Shown here: positions 49,451 to 60,246 of the stretch, in pieces | Numbering within the stretch: position 1 is the stretch's first letter | Layout of the letters: every line of letters begins with the position of its first letter | Assembly (NCBI GenBank): GCA_038237225.1 | Contig: JBBRYX010000002.1 | Span: forward strand, 124,001-188,000 | Origin: DASVUC01 sp038237225 | GTDB taxonomy: Bacteria > Planctomycetota > Phycisphaerae > Tepidisphaerales > Tepidisphaeraceae | DNA length: 64,000 nucleotides | Direction: 5' to 3' | Notes under the pieces: model-generated | The model's input: the letters and a program-made list of their open reading frames with translations, nothing else | Databases searched by the model: none | What the model was told of the DNA's origin: nothing | Translations under genes and position numbers: made by a program

Positions 49451-50509
49451 ATGCGCGTTTTGTTTTTTCTGGTGGGAGTTTGGATCGCGGCATCGGGGGC
49501 TTGGGCGGGGAGTACTGTGTCGTTTGATCCCGCGGGGAATGCGGTGGTCGATGGGAAGCCGTTCTTTCCGATCGGGGTTTGGGTCTATGGGATCGATCCG
49601 AACGTGATGGCGGATCTGCATGAGCATCAGTTCAATACGATCGTGGGCGGGGGGATCAATCCGCGCGATGTGAAGGTCATCGAAGAGCATGGAATGATGA
49701 TGATCCCGCTGGCGACGGATGAATTCAGGGCGGCGGGGAAGGATTCGAAGGCGCTGCTGGGGTGGTATCTGGAGGATGAGCCGGAGGAGCACAATGTGAA
49801 GCCGGAGGATTTGAAGAAAAAGTTTGACGCGTTGAAGAAGAAGGAGCTGACGCATCCGATTGGGGTGACGCACAATCAGTTGAGCGGGCCGGAGCGGTAT
49901 AAGGATTCGGGGGATTTCACGATGACGGATGTATATCCGGTGACGGCGAAGCGGGATTGGCCGCTGAATGCGGTGGGGATTTATGCGGGGGAGCCGAAGC
50001 GCGTGCATGGGGAAGGTTGGCCGGTGTTTACGTTTGTGCAGACGTTCGGCGGGCCGGAGACGGACGGGGGATTGTGGGCGCAGCCGCGGCCGGATGAGGT
50101 GCGGCTGATGGCGTTCAATGCGCTGGTGCATCGGGCGAATGGAATTTTCTATTTTTCATATTGGCCGAAGGCGGCGGCGACCTGGAGCGAGGTGGGGAAG
50201 ATCAATCGGGACATCCATCGGCTCGCTCCGTGGTTGCTGGCGAAGGGAGAGGAGAAGAAGGCGATCGCGAGCGAGAAGGATGTGGAGGTGCGGGCGAAGA
50301 AAGTGGGGGAGTCCTGGCTGGTGATTGTGACGAATGGGAACAGGCGGGCGGTGTCGGCGGAGGTGAGTGTGGAGGGGCTCGGTGATGCGGCGATGCGGAT
50401 GCCGTTTGAGAGTGGGGGGGAGGTTAAGGTTAGCGGGGGGAAGTGGGAGGAGAAGCTTGGGGCGCTGGGGGTGAGGGTGTTTTGGGTGGGGAAAGAGCCG
50501 GAGAGTTAA
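49451..50509 (+). CDS. secreted TIM-barrel glycosidase-like protein
   Basis: A 352-residue protein. ATG 49451 has AAGGAG six bases upstream; the leader MRVLFFLVGVWIAASGAWA is a signal peptide. VDGKPFFPIGVWVYGID is the classic start of GH2/GH5/DUF4434-like barrels. Later, ALLGWYLEDEPEEHNV supplies a D-E-P acid pair as in many glycosidase-like proteins, followed by ANGIFYFSYWP. A C-terminal beta domain closes the protein. Substrate unknown. Its stop codon overlaps the convergent stop of the nucleotidyltransferase gene. Confidence 0.75.
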   Translation: MRVLFFLVGVWIAASGAWAGSTVSFDPAGNAVVDGKPFFPIGVWVYGIDPNVMADLHEHQFNTIVGGGINPRDVKVIEEHGMMMIPLATDEFRAAGKDSKALLGWYLEDEPEEHNVKPEDLKKKFDALKKKELTHPIGVTHNQLSGPERYKDSGDFTMTDVYPVTAKRDWPLNAVGIYAGEPKRVHGEGWPVFTFVQTFGGPETDGGLWAQPRPDEVRLMAFNALVHRANGIFYFSYWPKAAATWSEVGKINRDIHRLAPWLLAKGEEKKAIASEKDVEVRAKKVGESWLVIVTNGNRRAVSAEVSVEGLGDAAMRMPFESGGEVKVSGGKWEEKLGALGVRVFWVGKEPES

Positions 50510-51069
50510 GTAAGTCGGCTCACTTCAAGCAGGAGAGCGTCAAGAAGTGCTCGCGTGCGGTGTTGATCGGCCCAGCCGCGCAGGTATTCCAGATCCAGTT
50601 TTCCGCGCTGAACGGCGAGCACATTTTTCACGTCTTCCCGGTCTCTTGGCCGCTGGCTTCGTTCAAACCAGCGGAGCTTTTGAACGATGACATCTTCGGG
50701 CGTCGGAAGCTGTGCAGTGGCTTCGAGGAATGACTTTGGCTGGCGGCGTCTGAAGCGCTCCTGATCGAATGGGTCGCTGCTGAGCATGAAGAGTTCGACT
50801 TTGAACCCTGAAGCGGGATGTCGGCCGACGTAGCGCAACGTCATGGTGACGGATTCGAGAAGCATCTGGGAATCGAAGATTAAATCTGAGGCGAGAGACT
50901 GGAAGAGCGGAGACAAAGATTTTTCACCGACTTCGATCACAAAGTCCGCGTCTTTCGTGGAACGAGGAACGCCGAAGATGTTGCTCGAGTAGGATCCAAC
51001 GAGCATGTAATCGATGCCAAAGTGTTCAAGAGATTGAATGACACGAAGGACAAGCGCATTGGACGTCAC
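50506..51069 (-). CDS. nucleotidyltransferase-fold protein, AbiEii/DUF6036-like toxin candidate
   Basis: A 187-residue protein with the nucleotidyltransferase signature YMLVGSYSSNIFGVPRSTKDADFVIEV (parts: LVGSYSSNIFG, RSTKDADFVIEV), where G-S and the D-A-D acid pair match the polymerase-beta fold. The tail PTPEDVIVQKLRWFERSQRPRDREDV is shared with AbiEii-type and related proteins. It starts in an ATGA overlap with a small upstream gene. Such pairs act as type IV or II toxin-antitoxin or abortive infection systems in some bacteria; activity here is inferred. Confidence 0.75.
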   Translation of the reverse strand: MTSNALVLRVIQSLEHFGIDYMLVGSYSSNIFGVPRSTKDADFVIEVGEKSLSPLFQSLASDLIFDSQMLLESVTMTLRYVGRHPASGFKVELFMLSSDPFDQERFRRRQPKSFLEATAQLPTPEDVIVQKLRWFERSQRPRDREDVKNVLAVQRGKLDLEYLRGWADQHRTRALLDALLLEVSRLT

Positions 51070-51287
51070 AGAGGTATCTCCAGGCGTTCAGCCAGTTCGA
51101 GGCGTTGCCGCAGGATGTTGATCGCATCGTTTTCACTGACACCCGGATTTTCCGAACGAATTCCCGAGAGCGTGACTTCACATGCGTCGTCGAAGAGGTC
51201 GCCGCCCATCTCCAGTCTCTGGGACTCGGAGAGACTTCGGGCATCTTCGATTTCTTCTTTGGCGAGCGAGACACGCGGGATAACCAT
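51066..51287 (-). CDS. small partner of the nucleotidyltransferase, antitoxin-like
   Basis: A 73-residue acidic, helical protein (LSESQRLEMGGDLFDDACEVTL, then ENDAINILRQRLELAERLE). It overlaps the nucleotidyltransferase gene by four bases and shares its promoter. Small proteins with this composition accompany AbiEii-like nucleotidyltransferases in planctomycete genomes. No DNA-binding motif is obvious. Confidence 0.65.
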   Translation of the reverse strand: MVIPRVSLAKEEIEDARSLSESQRLEMGGDLFDDACEVTLSGIRSENPGVSENDAINILRQRLELAERLEIPL

Positions 51288-51327
51288 GTGGAGGAAATTA
51301 TAGCAAAGATATTGGTGCGGTGCGTTG

Positions 51328-53076
51328 TTAAAGAACCAGGGCGGAATCGGGGGAGGCTTGGGAGGCGATGGCGGGGGTGCGGGTGATTGGGTGGATGGCG
51401 AGGGCGTTGGCGTTGCCGGCGATTTCGTTTTTGTTACCGCCGACGGCTTGGCCGCGGGTGACGGTGTGGCCGAGGTGTTCCAGTTGGGCGATGGTGGAGT
51501 TGGGGACGGCGCTGGAGACGCTGAGGGGGGCGCCGGGTTCGGTGTGGATTCTGGGGGAGGAGATGCAGTCCTGGGGATTGGTCTGGTAGTCGATGAAGTT
51601 GATTGCGAGTTGTGCGGTGACGGTGATGATTTTGGTTCCGCCGGGGAGACCGAAGGCGAAGCGGGGGAGATTGATTCGCTGCGAGGACTGGGGTTTTTGT
51701 TGTCCTTGCGCTTCGCCCCTCACCCTGCCTCTCCCCTCGCGGGGAGAGGAGTGGGGTTGTTGGTTTTCGGGGGCCATCACCAAAGTCGGGGCCATGTTGT
51801 GGTGCATGCGTTTGTTGGGGGCGGGGAAGTTGGGAGCGGTGGGGTTGTTGTAGTCGAAGCGGGACATGCCGTGGTTCATGATGAGGCCGAGGCGGGGGAT
51901 GACGACTTGGGAGCCGAAGACCATGCCTTGGGTGGCGGTGGTGGAGACGAGGTTTCCGAGCGTGTCGAGGATGGTGACGTTGGCGGTGTGGGGCATGTGG
52001 TCTTGCGGGATTTTTGCGGCGCGGGGCGGTGCCGCGACTCGCGTCACTTGTTGTGCAAGCGACTGGATGTGGTTTGGAGATAGAAGCTCGTCGATCGGGA
52101 TGTTGATGAAGTCCGGATCTCCCAAGGCACGAACGCGATCGGCCCAGCAGAGGTGGATTGCCTGGGCGAGGAGGTGGAAGTACTCGGCGGACCAGCGCGG
52201 GAGGTTTTGGATGTCGAAATGTTCGAGGACTTTGAGGATCTGTAGGGTGGTGATACCGCCGGCGGGAGGCGGGGGGACGTAGAGATCGTGATCGTGGTAG
52301 GTGGTGGTGACGGGGGCGACGGGTGTTGCGTGATACTCGGCGAAGTCGCGTTCGGAGAGGATGCCGCCTTGGGCGCGGATGTGGGAGACGATCTGTTTTG
52401 CGATGTCGCCGGTGTAGAAGGGAGCGATACCGTCGGAAGCGATGACGCGGAGAAGGTTCGCGAAATCCTTCTGGATCCACGGCTCGTTTTCTTTGGGGAC
52501 GTCGTTGCGGTCGGGGAAGAAGTGCTTGCGGGATTCGGGATCTGTTTTTTCGGTCCATGCTTGAAGAAATCGGGCAGTGGGTTCATCGGTGGGAAAGCCG
52601 GTTTCGGCGAGGGCGATAGCGTGTTTCGTGACGTCGGTCCAGGTGAGGGTGCCGTGGGTTTTGAGGATGAGATCGAGGCCGGCGAGGACGGCGGGGACGG
52701 AGATGGATTTGTAGCCGATGGTGCGGTCGGTGGGGTCTTTGAAGAGCTCCGGTGTGAAGGCGTGGGGGGCTCGAGAGTCGAAGTCGATGGCGATGACTTT
52801 GCCTGAGGAGATGTTGGAGGTGGAGGTGTCGGGGTGGGGGGGAATAACCCCGGTCTTCCGACCGGGGCTATCGAGGGTTGTGGAGGTGGGGGCGAGGTAG
52901 GCGACGAGGTTTCCGCCGAAGCCGCCGAGGCCGATCTGATGGGATTGGACGACGCAGAGGGTGAGCATGGCGGCGACGGCGGCGTCGAAGGCGTTTCCGC
53001 CTTTCAGCAGGATGTCGCGTGCGGCGATCGTCGCTTCGGGGTGAGGGGTTGCAACGGCGGCGGGAGTGGGGATCAT
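51328..53076 (-). CDS. gamma-glutamyltransferase family protein
   Basis: About 582 residues from ATG 53076 (MIPTPAAVATPHPEATIAARDIL); the open frame further upstream overlaps the divergent gene and is not used. The family core is present: KGGNAFDAAVAAMLTL, GLGGFGGNLVAY, FYTGDIAKQI, NKRMHHNMAPTLVM and GLPGGTKIITV. The autocatalytic nucleophile aligns with the threonine in PHTANVTILD (T seven residues before the D). No signal peptide is evident. Two palindromic repeats lie in frame: one encodes SPGRKTGVIPP near residue 75, the other SPREGRGRVRGE near residue 447. GGT cleaves gamma-glutamyl bonds such as in glutathione. Confidence 0.85.
   Translation of the reverse strand: MIPTPAAVATPHPEATIAARDILLKGGNAFDAAVAAMLTLCVVQSHQIGLGGFGGNLVAYLAPTSTTLDSPGRKTGVIPPHPDTSTSNISSGKVIAIDFDSRAPHAFTPELFKDPTDRTIGYKSISVPAVLAGLDLILKTHGTLTWTDVTKHAIALAETGFPTDEPTARFLQAWTEKTDPESRKHFFPDRNDVPKENEPWIQKDFANLLRVIASDGIAPFYTGDIAKQIVSHIRAQGGILSERDFAEYHATPVAPVTTTYHDHDLYVPPPPAGGITTLQILKVLEHFDIQNLPRWSAEYFHLLAQAIHLCWADRVRALGDPDFINIPIDELLSPNHIQSLAQQVTRVAAPPRAAKIPQDHMPHTANVTILDTLGNLVSTTATQGMVFGSQVVIPRLGLIMNHGMSRFDYNNPTAPNFPAPNKRMHHNMAPTLVMAPENQQPHSSPREGRGRVRGEAQGQQKPQSSQRINLPRFAFGLPGGTKIITVTAQLAINFIDYQTNPQDCISSPRIHTEPGAPLSVSSAVPNSTIAQLEHLGHTVTRGQAVGGNKNEIAGNANALAIHPITRTPAIASQASPDSALVL
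51717..51756. repeat. palindromic repeat inside the gamma-glutamyltransferase gene
   Basis: CCTCTCCCC-TCGC-GGGGAGAGG (51728-51749), flanked by CCCCTCACCCTG and AGTGGGG. It is in frame and encodes a Pro/Arg/Gly-rich insertion just before the C-terminal catalytic segments. Confidence 0.85.
52844..52871. repeat. palindromic repeat inside the gamma-glutamyltransferase gene
   Basis: ATAACCCCGGTC-TTCC-GACCGGGGCTAT is a near-perfect 28-bp palindrome. Its ATAxCCC/GGGCTAT ends resemble those of the cloverleaf repeat at 18821-18900. It encodes a surface-loop-like SPGRKTGVI in the N-terminal part of the enzyme. Confidence 0.85.
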
Positions 53077-53127
53077 TTGCAGTTCGTGGGGGAAAACGAT
53101 TGCAGCTAACTGATGTAAAGGTAAGAG

Positions 53128-55917
<2,790 letters not shown>

Positions 55918-58335
55918 ATGAGGTGGTGGGCGATTGGGTTGATGTTGATCGCCATGGGTTGCACTGGCGGGAAGCCCTCACCCCGGCGCTCTCCACCTCG
56001 ACTAAACTCGCCACAGGCCGGGATACCGGGCGAGGGGGTAAGAGAAGACCGCGACGCAGGCGTCGCCTCTACAGGAGTAGCGGGCGAGGGGGTGAGAGAA
56101 GCGATCGCGTCGAAGCGCGATTGGTGGGGGGAAGCGGCGCTTCGGGAAAAGGACGGGCCATCGTATGAGTTCTTTGAGAAGCTGCTGCCGCCGATTCGGT
56201 ATGTGGATGCGGATTTCAGGTGTTATCCGATTGTGATGAGCGCGCCGGGGGCGCGGGTGAAGGGGAGGTTGGTGAGTGATGGATCGTGCATCAACGCGCT
56301 GGCTCGGCAGCCGAACTGGGTGAACGAGATGGGGACGCCGGTGCGGGTGCTGGTGGGGAAGAAGAGGGAGGCGTTTGGGAAGAATTTGGCGCGGGTGGTC
56401 GGTCCGAAACTGGAAGCGGGGTGGATGCCGATCGTGAAGCTGAAGGATGGGGAGTATGGGGAGGAAGTTTTCGCGAGCGTTGACGGGAATCCGGCAGAGG
56501 CCGGGGCGGTGGTGGCGAAGTTCTCGTTTCCGGATGTGGATCGGGGTCGGATCGAGCTGCGGATTGAGCAGACGGGTTACGAGCAGTTGAAGGGGGATGG
56601 CGGCGTGGTGAAGGATGAGAAGGGGAGAATTCTCATTGCGTATGACTCGAACTGGGAATTCAATGCGTTTCGGGCGTCGCTGACGAGCAAGGAAAAGCAT
56701 GGGAGGTCGGCGGTGGTGGTTGTGTTCACTGGGGTGGGTTTGGGGTTTGGGGTTCAGGGTTCAGGGGAGAAGGCGGGGGAGGTTGAAGAGGAGGCGGCGG
56801 GGAAACCATCTTCGACGACGACGACGCGAGCGTCAGAGATGGCGGTCGACGGGAAGTGGTATCAGCGAGAGCGCGAGTCTTGCGAGAGGGTTTGGAGGGA
56901 TATCGTCGATCGGGGGATGACGCTTTCGGTGCCGGAGGCGGTGGTGCAGAACGCGTGGCGGGCGCTGATCGTGCAGCAGCATCAGATTCTCTCTGGCGAT
57001 CAGATGAACTACAGCGCGTCAAACCAGTATGCTCGGCAGTATGCGAATGAATCGGGGGATTCGATTCGATCGCTGGTCCTGTTTGGCCATGCCGACACCG
57101 CGGGGCGCGCGCTGACGCCGTTGTTCAGATACCGGCGGCCGGGGATTGAGCTGCACGATGCGGGGTTCAAGCTCGAAGACCTCGCCGATTACTATTTTGT
57201 CACGCGCGATCGGAAGCTCATCGACGAGATGCGGCCGCTCTGGCAGCGGGAGATCGACTTGATTCTGTCGTTGCGTCAACGGGAAACGGGGTTGCTCCCG
57301 CGCGAGCGATATTGTTCGGACATCGCGACGCCGGTGATCTCGCTCAATGCGAATGCGAACTGCTGGCGTGGGCTGCGGGATATGGGAGTGGTCCTGGAGG
57401 ACATTGGAGAGAACGAGCAGGCGCTCAAGCTCGCGCGGATTTGCGATGAATATCGACGGGTGATTTTGCGCTCGATGGAGAGCGCGACGGTGGGAACGGA
57501 AGATCCGCCTTTTATCCCGGTCGCGCTCGGAGGGGAAGAGCCGGTGCATGATCCGATCACGGCAACGCGGCTCGGGAGCTACTGGAACCTGGTGATTCCA
57601 TGCGTGCTGTGGTCGGGAATCTTCCAGCCGGATTCGGCGCCGGCGACGAATATTCTGCGGACGATTCAGGAGAAGGGGGGATTGTGCATGGGGATGACGC
57701 GGGTGCAGTCGGCGCCGGGCGCGTGGGTGAACTCGCAGAACATCGATGACCTCTACGGGATCCGCTATGTGCTGGCGCTGTTGTATCGGGATGAGGTCGA
57801 GCGGGCGCTGGTCTCCTTTTATGGGAAGCTGGCGCAGGGGTTTACGCGGGATACTTTTTACGATGGCGAGAGCACGGGGATTGAGCCGTTGGATGGGTTC
57901 GGACGCCAGGTGGCGCTACCGCCGAACAGCACGGCCAACGCGCGGTTTCTCATGCAGTTGAGATCCATGCTGGTGCAGGATTGGGATCGGGATGGGGATG
58001 GGCGGGCGGAGACGTTGCGGTTGTGTTATGGCGTTCCGCGGAGGTGGTTGGAGGCGGGGAAGGAGATTGTCGTGGAGCGGGCGCCGACGGCTTTTGGGGA
58101 AGTGTCGGTAAGGATGAAGAGCGAGGTGAATGAGGGGAAGGTTATGGCGGTGTTGATGATGCCGGAGAAGAAGGCGCCTCAGAAGGTCTTGCTCAAGATG
58201 AGGGTTCCTGAGGGGTATAAGGTGGTCAAAGCGATCGTCGGAGAGACGGAGGTGAAGGTGGAAAATGAGGTGGTGGATTTAACGGACTTGAAGGGGAATG
58301 TAAGCGTCGTCGGAGCTGTCGCGCGGGTGAAGTAG
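55918..58335 (+). CDS. six-hairpin-glycosidase-like lipoprotein, tandem paralogue
   Basis: An 805-residue protein beginning immediately after the previous stop. The leader MRWWAIGLMLIAMGC ends in a lipobox, so unlike its neighbour it is lipid-anchored, and it lacks the Pro-Ala linker. Its main part matches the neighbour throughout: GPSYEFFEKLLPPIRYVDADF, NAWRALIVQQHQILSGDQ, TGLLPRERYCSDI, NCWRGLRDMGVVLED, GSYWNLVIPCVL and GGLCMGMTRVQS. Residues about 36-62 contain a duplicated GEGVRE flanking a palindromic insertion (56027-56101). Likely role: surface or periplasmic oligosaccharide hydrolysis, with products taken up by the adjacent symporter. Confidence 0.75.
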   Translation: MRWWAIGLMLIAMGCTGGKPSPRRSPPRLNSPQAGIPGEGVREDRDAGVASTGVAGEGVREAIASKRDWWGEAALREKDGPSYEFFEKLLPPIRYVDADFRCYPIVMSAPGARVKGRLVSDGSCINALARQPNWVNEMGTPVRVLVGKKREAFGKNLARVVGPKLEAGWMPIVKLKDGEYGEEVFASVDGNPAEAGAVVAKFSFPDVDRGRIELRIEQTGYEQLKGDGGVVKDEKGRILIAYDSNWEFNAFRASLTSKEKHGRSAVVVVFTGVGLGFGVQGSGEKAGEVEEEAAGKPSSTTTTRASEMAVDGKWYQRERESCERVWRDIVDRGMTLSVPEAVVQNAWRALIVQQHQILSGDQMNYSASNQYARQYANESGDSIRSLVLFGHADTAGRALTPLFRYRRPGIELHDAGFKLEDLADYYFVTRDRKLIDEMRPLWQREIDLILSLRQRETGLLPRERYCSDIATPVISLNANANCWRGLRDMGVVLEDIGENEQALKLARICDEYRRVILRSMESATVGTEDPPFIPVALGGEEPVHDPITATRLGSYWNLVIPCVLWSGIFQPDSAPATNILRTIQEKGGLCMGMTRVQSAPGAWVNSQNIDDLYGIRYVLALLYRDEVERALVSFYGKLAQGFTRDTFYDGESTGIEPLDGFGRQVALPPNSTANARFLMQLRSMLVQDWDRDGDGRAETLRLCYGVPRRWLEAGKEIVVERAPTAFGEVSVRMKSEVNEGKVMAVLMMPEKKAPQKVLLKMRVPEGYKVVKAIVGETEVKVENEVVDLTDLKGNVSVVGAVARVK
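56027..56101. repeat. 21-bp duplication flanking a palindromic insertion
   Basis: CGGGCGAGGGGGTRAGAGAAG occurs at 56027-56047 and 56081-56101, differing at one base. Between the copies lie 33 bp that match the right end of the repeat at 8441-8467. The unit is 54 bp (18 codons), so the frame is kept. Confidence 0.85.
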
Positions 58336-58424
58336 GAAGAACATGGGCAAGATGCCCATGGTACTGAAGAACATGGGCAGGATGCCCATGGTACTGAAGA
58401 ACATGGGCAGGATGCCCATGGTAC
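58336..58424. repeat. triplicated palindromic repeat between glycosidase and symporter genes
   Basis: Three tandem 30-bp units, GAAGAACATGGGCARGATGC plus CCATGGTACT, at 58336-58365, 58366-58395 and 58396-58424. Each unit contains the palindrome CATGGGCARGATGCCCATG. The array ends seven bases before the symporter ATG. Confidence 0.95.
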
Positions 58425-58431
58425 GAGGGAC

Positions 58432-60204
58432 ATGCAGATCAGCCGGATCGACATCTTTGTGATTGTGGTTTACCTGCTGTCGGCGCTGGGGGTGGGGGTG
58501 TATCAGTCGTTTAAGGTTCAGACGAGCGGGGACTATTACGCGGGCGGGCGGAAGTTCAACAAGTTTTATTTGATGATGCATGCGCTGGGGACAGCCAGTC
58601 ATGCGGATGAGCCGGTGAGCGTGGTGGGCGGGGGATACGAGAAGGGGCTGAGCGGGATTTGGTACACGTATTTGTTTCTGCCGCTGACGCCGATCTTCTG
58701 GCTGCTGGCGCCTTACATTCGGCGGACTCGGTTTGTCACGATGGCGGACTTTTTTCGGTATCGCTACGACCAGAGCATGGCGGTTCTGTACTCGATTATC
58801 GGCGTGCTCAAGATGAGCGTGTCGATGGGCGTGGTGCTGAAGGGGACGGCGACGATCGTCCATTCCATGAGCGGCGGAACGATTCCCGAGATGTGGGCGG
58901 TCTATGCGATGACGATCGTGTTCGTGATCTATGGATTTGCCGGCGGCTTACGGGCGACGGTGGTGACCGAGTCGATCCAGGGGCCATTGATCGTGGTGAT
59001 GTCGCTGCTGCTTTTGCCGTTTGGATTGTATGCGGTGGGGGGGTTTCATGGGTTGCATGCGGCACTTGCGGAGTCAAAGTTCTCCTTGACCTTGCCGCAC
59101 GATCCGAAGGCGCCGGGCGAGTTTACGCCGATGTGGATTCTGGCGGCTTCGCTCACGGCGCTTATTGGTTTCGTTGCGCAGCCGGGGATCATCGCCGCGT
59201 TCGCATCCGGAAAGACGGAACTTGAAGGCCGGGTGGGCTACACGTATGGCACGATGATCAAAAGGATTCTCGCCATCGCGTGGGTGTTCACGGGCGTCGT
59301 TCTGGCGGCAATGGTCGCGCAGGGGCGCGTGCCGGGAGAGCAGGTGAAGGAACTGGCCCATCGCGAGTACGCGTTTGGATACGCGATGCGGTCGCTCTTG
59401 CCGCGCGGCGTTCTGGGCCTGATGGTCGCCGCGATCCTGTCGGCACAGATGGCGACGTTGTCGGCGTTCATGGTGAACTCGTCGGCGCTCGCTTCGCGGA
59501 ATGTTTACAAGGGAGGGATTCGCCCGGAGGCGACGGATCGGGAGGTGCTGATCTTCGGGAGGATTTGCGGTCTCGTGCTCGTCGCGATCGGAGTCTATCT
59601 GGCGGGCATGTTCAAGGATGTCGCCGATGCGCTGACGACGCTGCTTCAGTTCTCATCCATCATGGGCGTGGTGGTGTGGGGGGGCGTGCTGTGGCGGCGG
59701 GCAAATACCGCGGGCGCGTGGGCCGCGGTGGTGGTGCTGTTTCTGACATGGGGCCTGCTTGGACCTGTGGGAGAGATGGTGAAGCGGCAGGTTCGGGGCG
59801 ATATGAAGGCGACTTCGACGACGACGCGGATGGCGATCGCTTCAGAGCCGAACGATCCGCTATCAAGCTGGGTTGGTCGGTATGCAGGCAAGCAGTACAT
59901 TCCGCAGTTGATGGTGATGTACGTGCCGGCGGGCGTGTTGGCGCTGGTGGTGGTGTCGCTGCTCACAAAGCCCCCGCCGCGGAAGCAGGTGGATGATTTC
60001 CGTATGCTGCTGAACACGCCGGTTGGGCAGGAGCAGAAATTGATCGATGCGGGCGTCCATATCGTTTATGCCGGAAGCACGAATGCGAATGCGCTGGAAC
60101 TGAAACATCCAAAAATGGTGCATTGGGGGGGCTTTGTTTTGGCGGCAGTGGTCTCGGCATTAATCTTTGGATTGCTGAAGTTGCTGGCTTGGATTGGAAG
60201 CTAA
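58432..60204 (+). CDS. sodium:solute symporter (SSS family)
   Basis: A 590-residue integral membrane protein with about 13-14 hydrophobic helices. Family marks: TSGDYYAGGRKFNKFYLMMHA near the start, FFRYRYDQ after the second helix, GFAGGLRATVVTESIQG in the fifth, and GLMVAAILSAQMATLSAFMVNSSALASRNVY in the conserved mid-C-terminal region (Na2-site serines). It imports a solute, probably a sugar, organic acid or amino acid, driven by sodium. The gene lies directly after two glycosidase-like genes, suggesting uptake of their products. The ATG sits seven bases from a triplicated palindrome. Confidence 0.92.
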   Translation: MQISRIDIFVIVVYLLSALGVGVYQSFKVQTSGDYYAGGRKFNKFYLMMHALGTASHADEPVSVVGGGYEKGLSGIWYTYLFLPLTPIFWLLAPYIRRTRFVTMADFFRYRYDQSMAVLYSIIGVLKMSVSMGVVLKGTATIVHSMSGGTIPEMWAVYAMTIVFVIYGFAGGLRATVVTESIQGPLIVVMSLLLLPFGLYAVGGFHGLHAALAESKFSLTLPHDPKAPGEFTPMWILAASLTALIGFVAQPGIIAAFASGKTELEGRVGYTYGTMIKRILAIAWVFTGVVLAAMVAQGRVPGEQVKELAHREYAFGYAMRSLLPRGVLGLMVAAILSAQMATLSAFMVNSSALASRNVYKGGIRPEATDREVLIFGRICGLVLVAIGVYLAGMFKDVADALTTLLQFSSIMGVVVWGGVLWRRANTAGAWAAVVVLFLTWGLLGPVGEMVKRQVRGDMKATSTTTRMAIASEPNDPLSSWVGRYAGKQYIPQLMVMYVPAGVLALVVVSLLTKPPPRKQVDDFRMLLNTPVGQEQKLIDAGVHIVYAGSTNANALELKHPKMVHWGGFVLAAVVSALIFGLLKLLAWIGS

Positions 60205-60246
60205 GGCGATCTTCGCGGTAGAATCTGATTTTGACGAGGAGTGATC

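Noticed and set aside
58336..58424. Rho-independent terminators
   Set aside because: The three hairpins lack T-tracts and are near-identical repeat units, so they are not typical terminators, although they could affect transcription.
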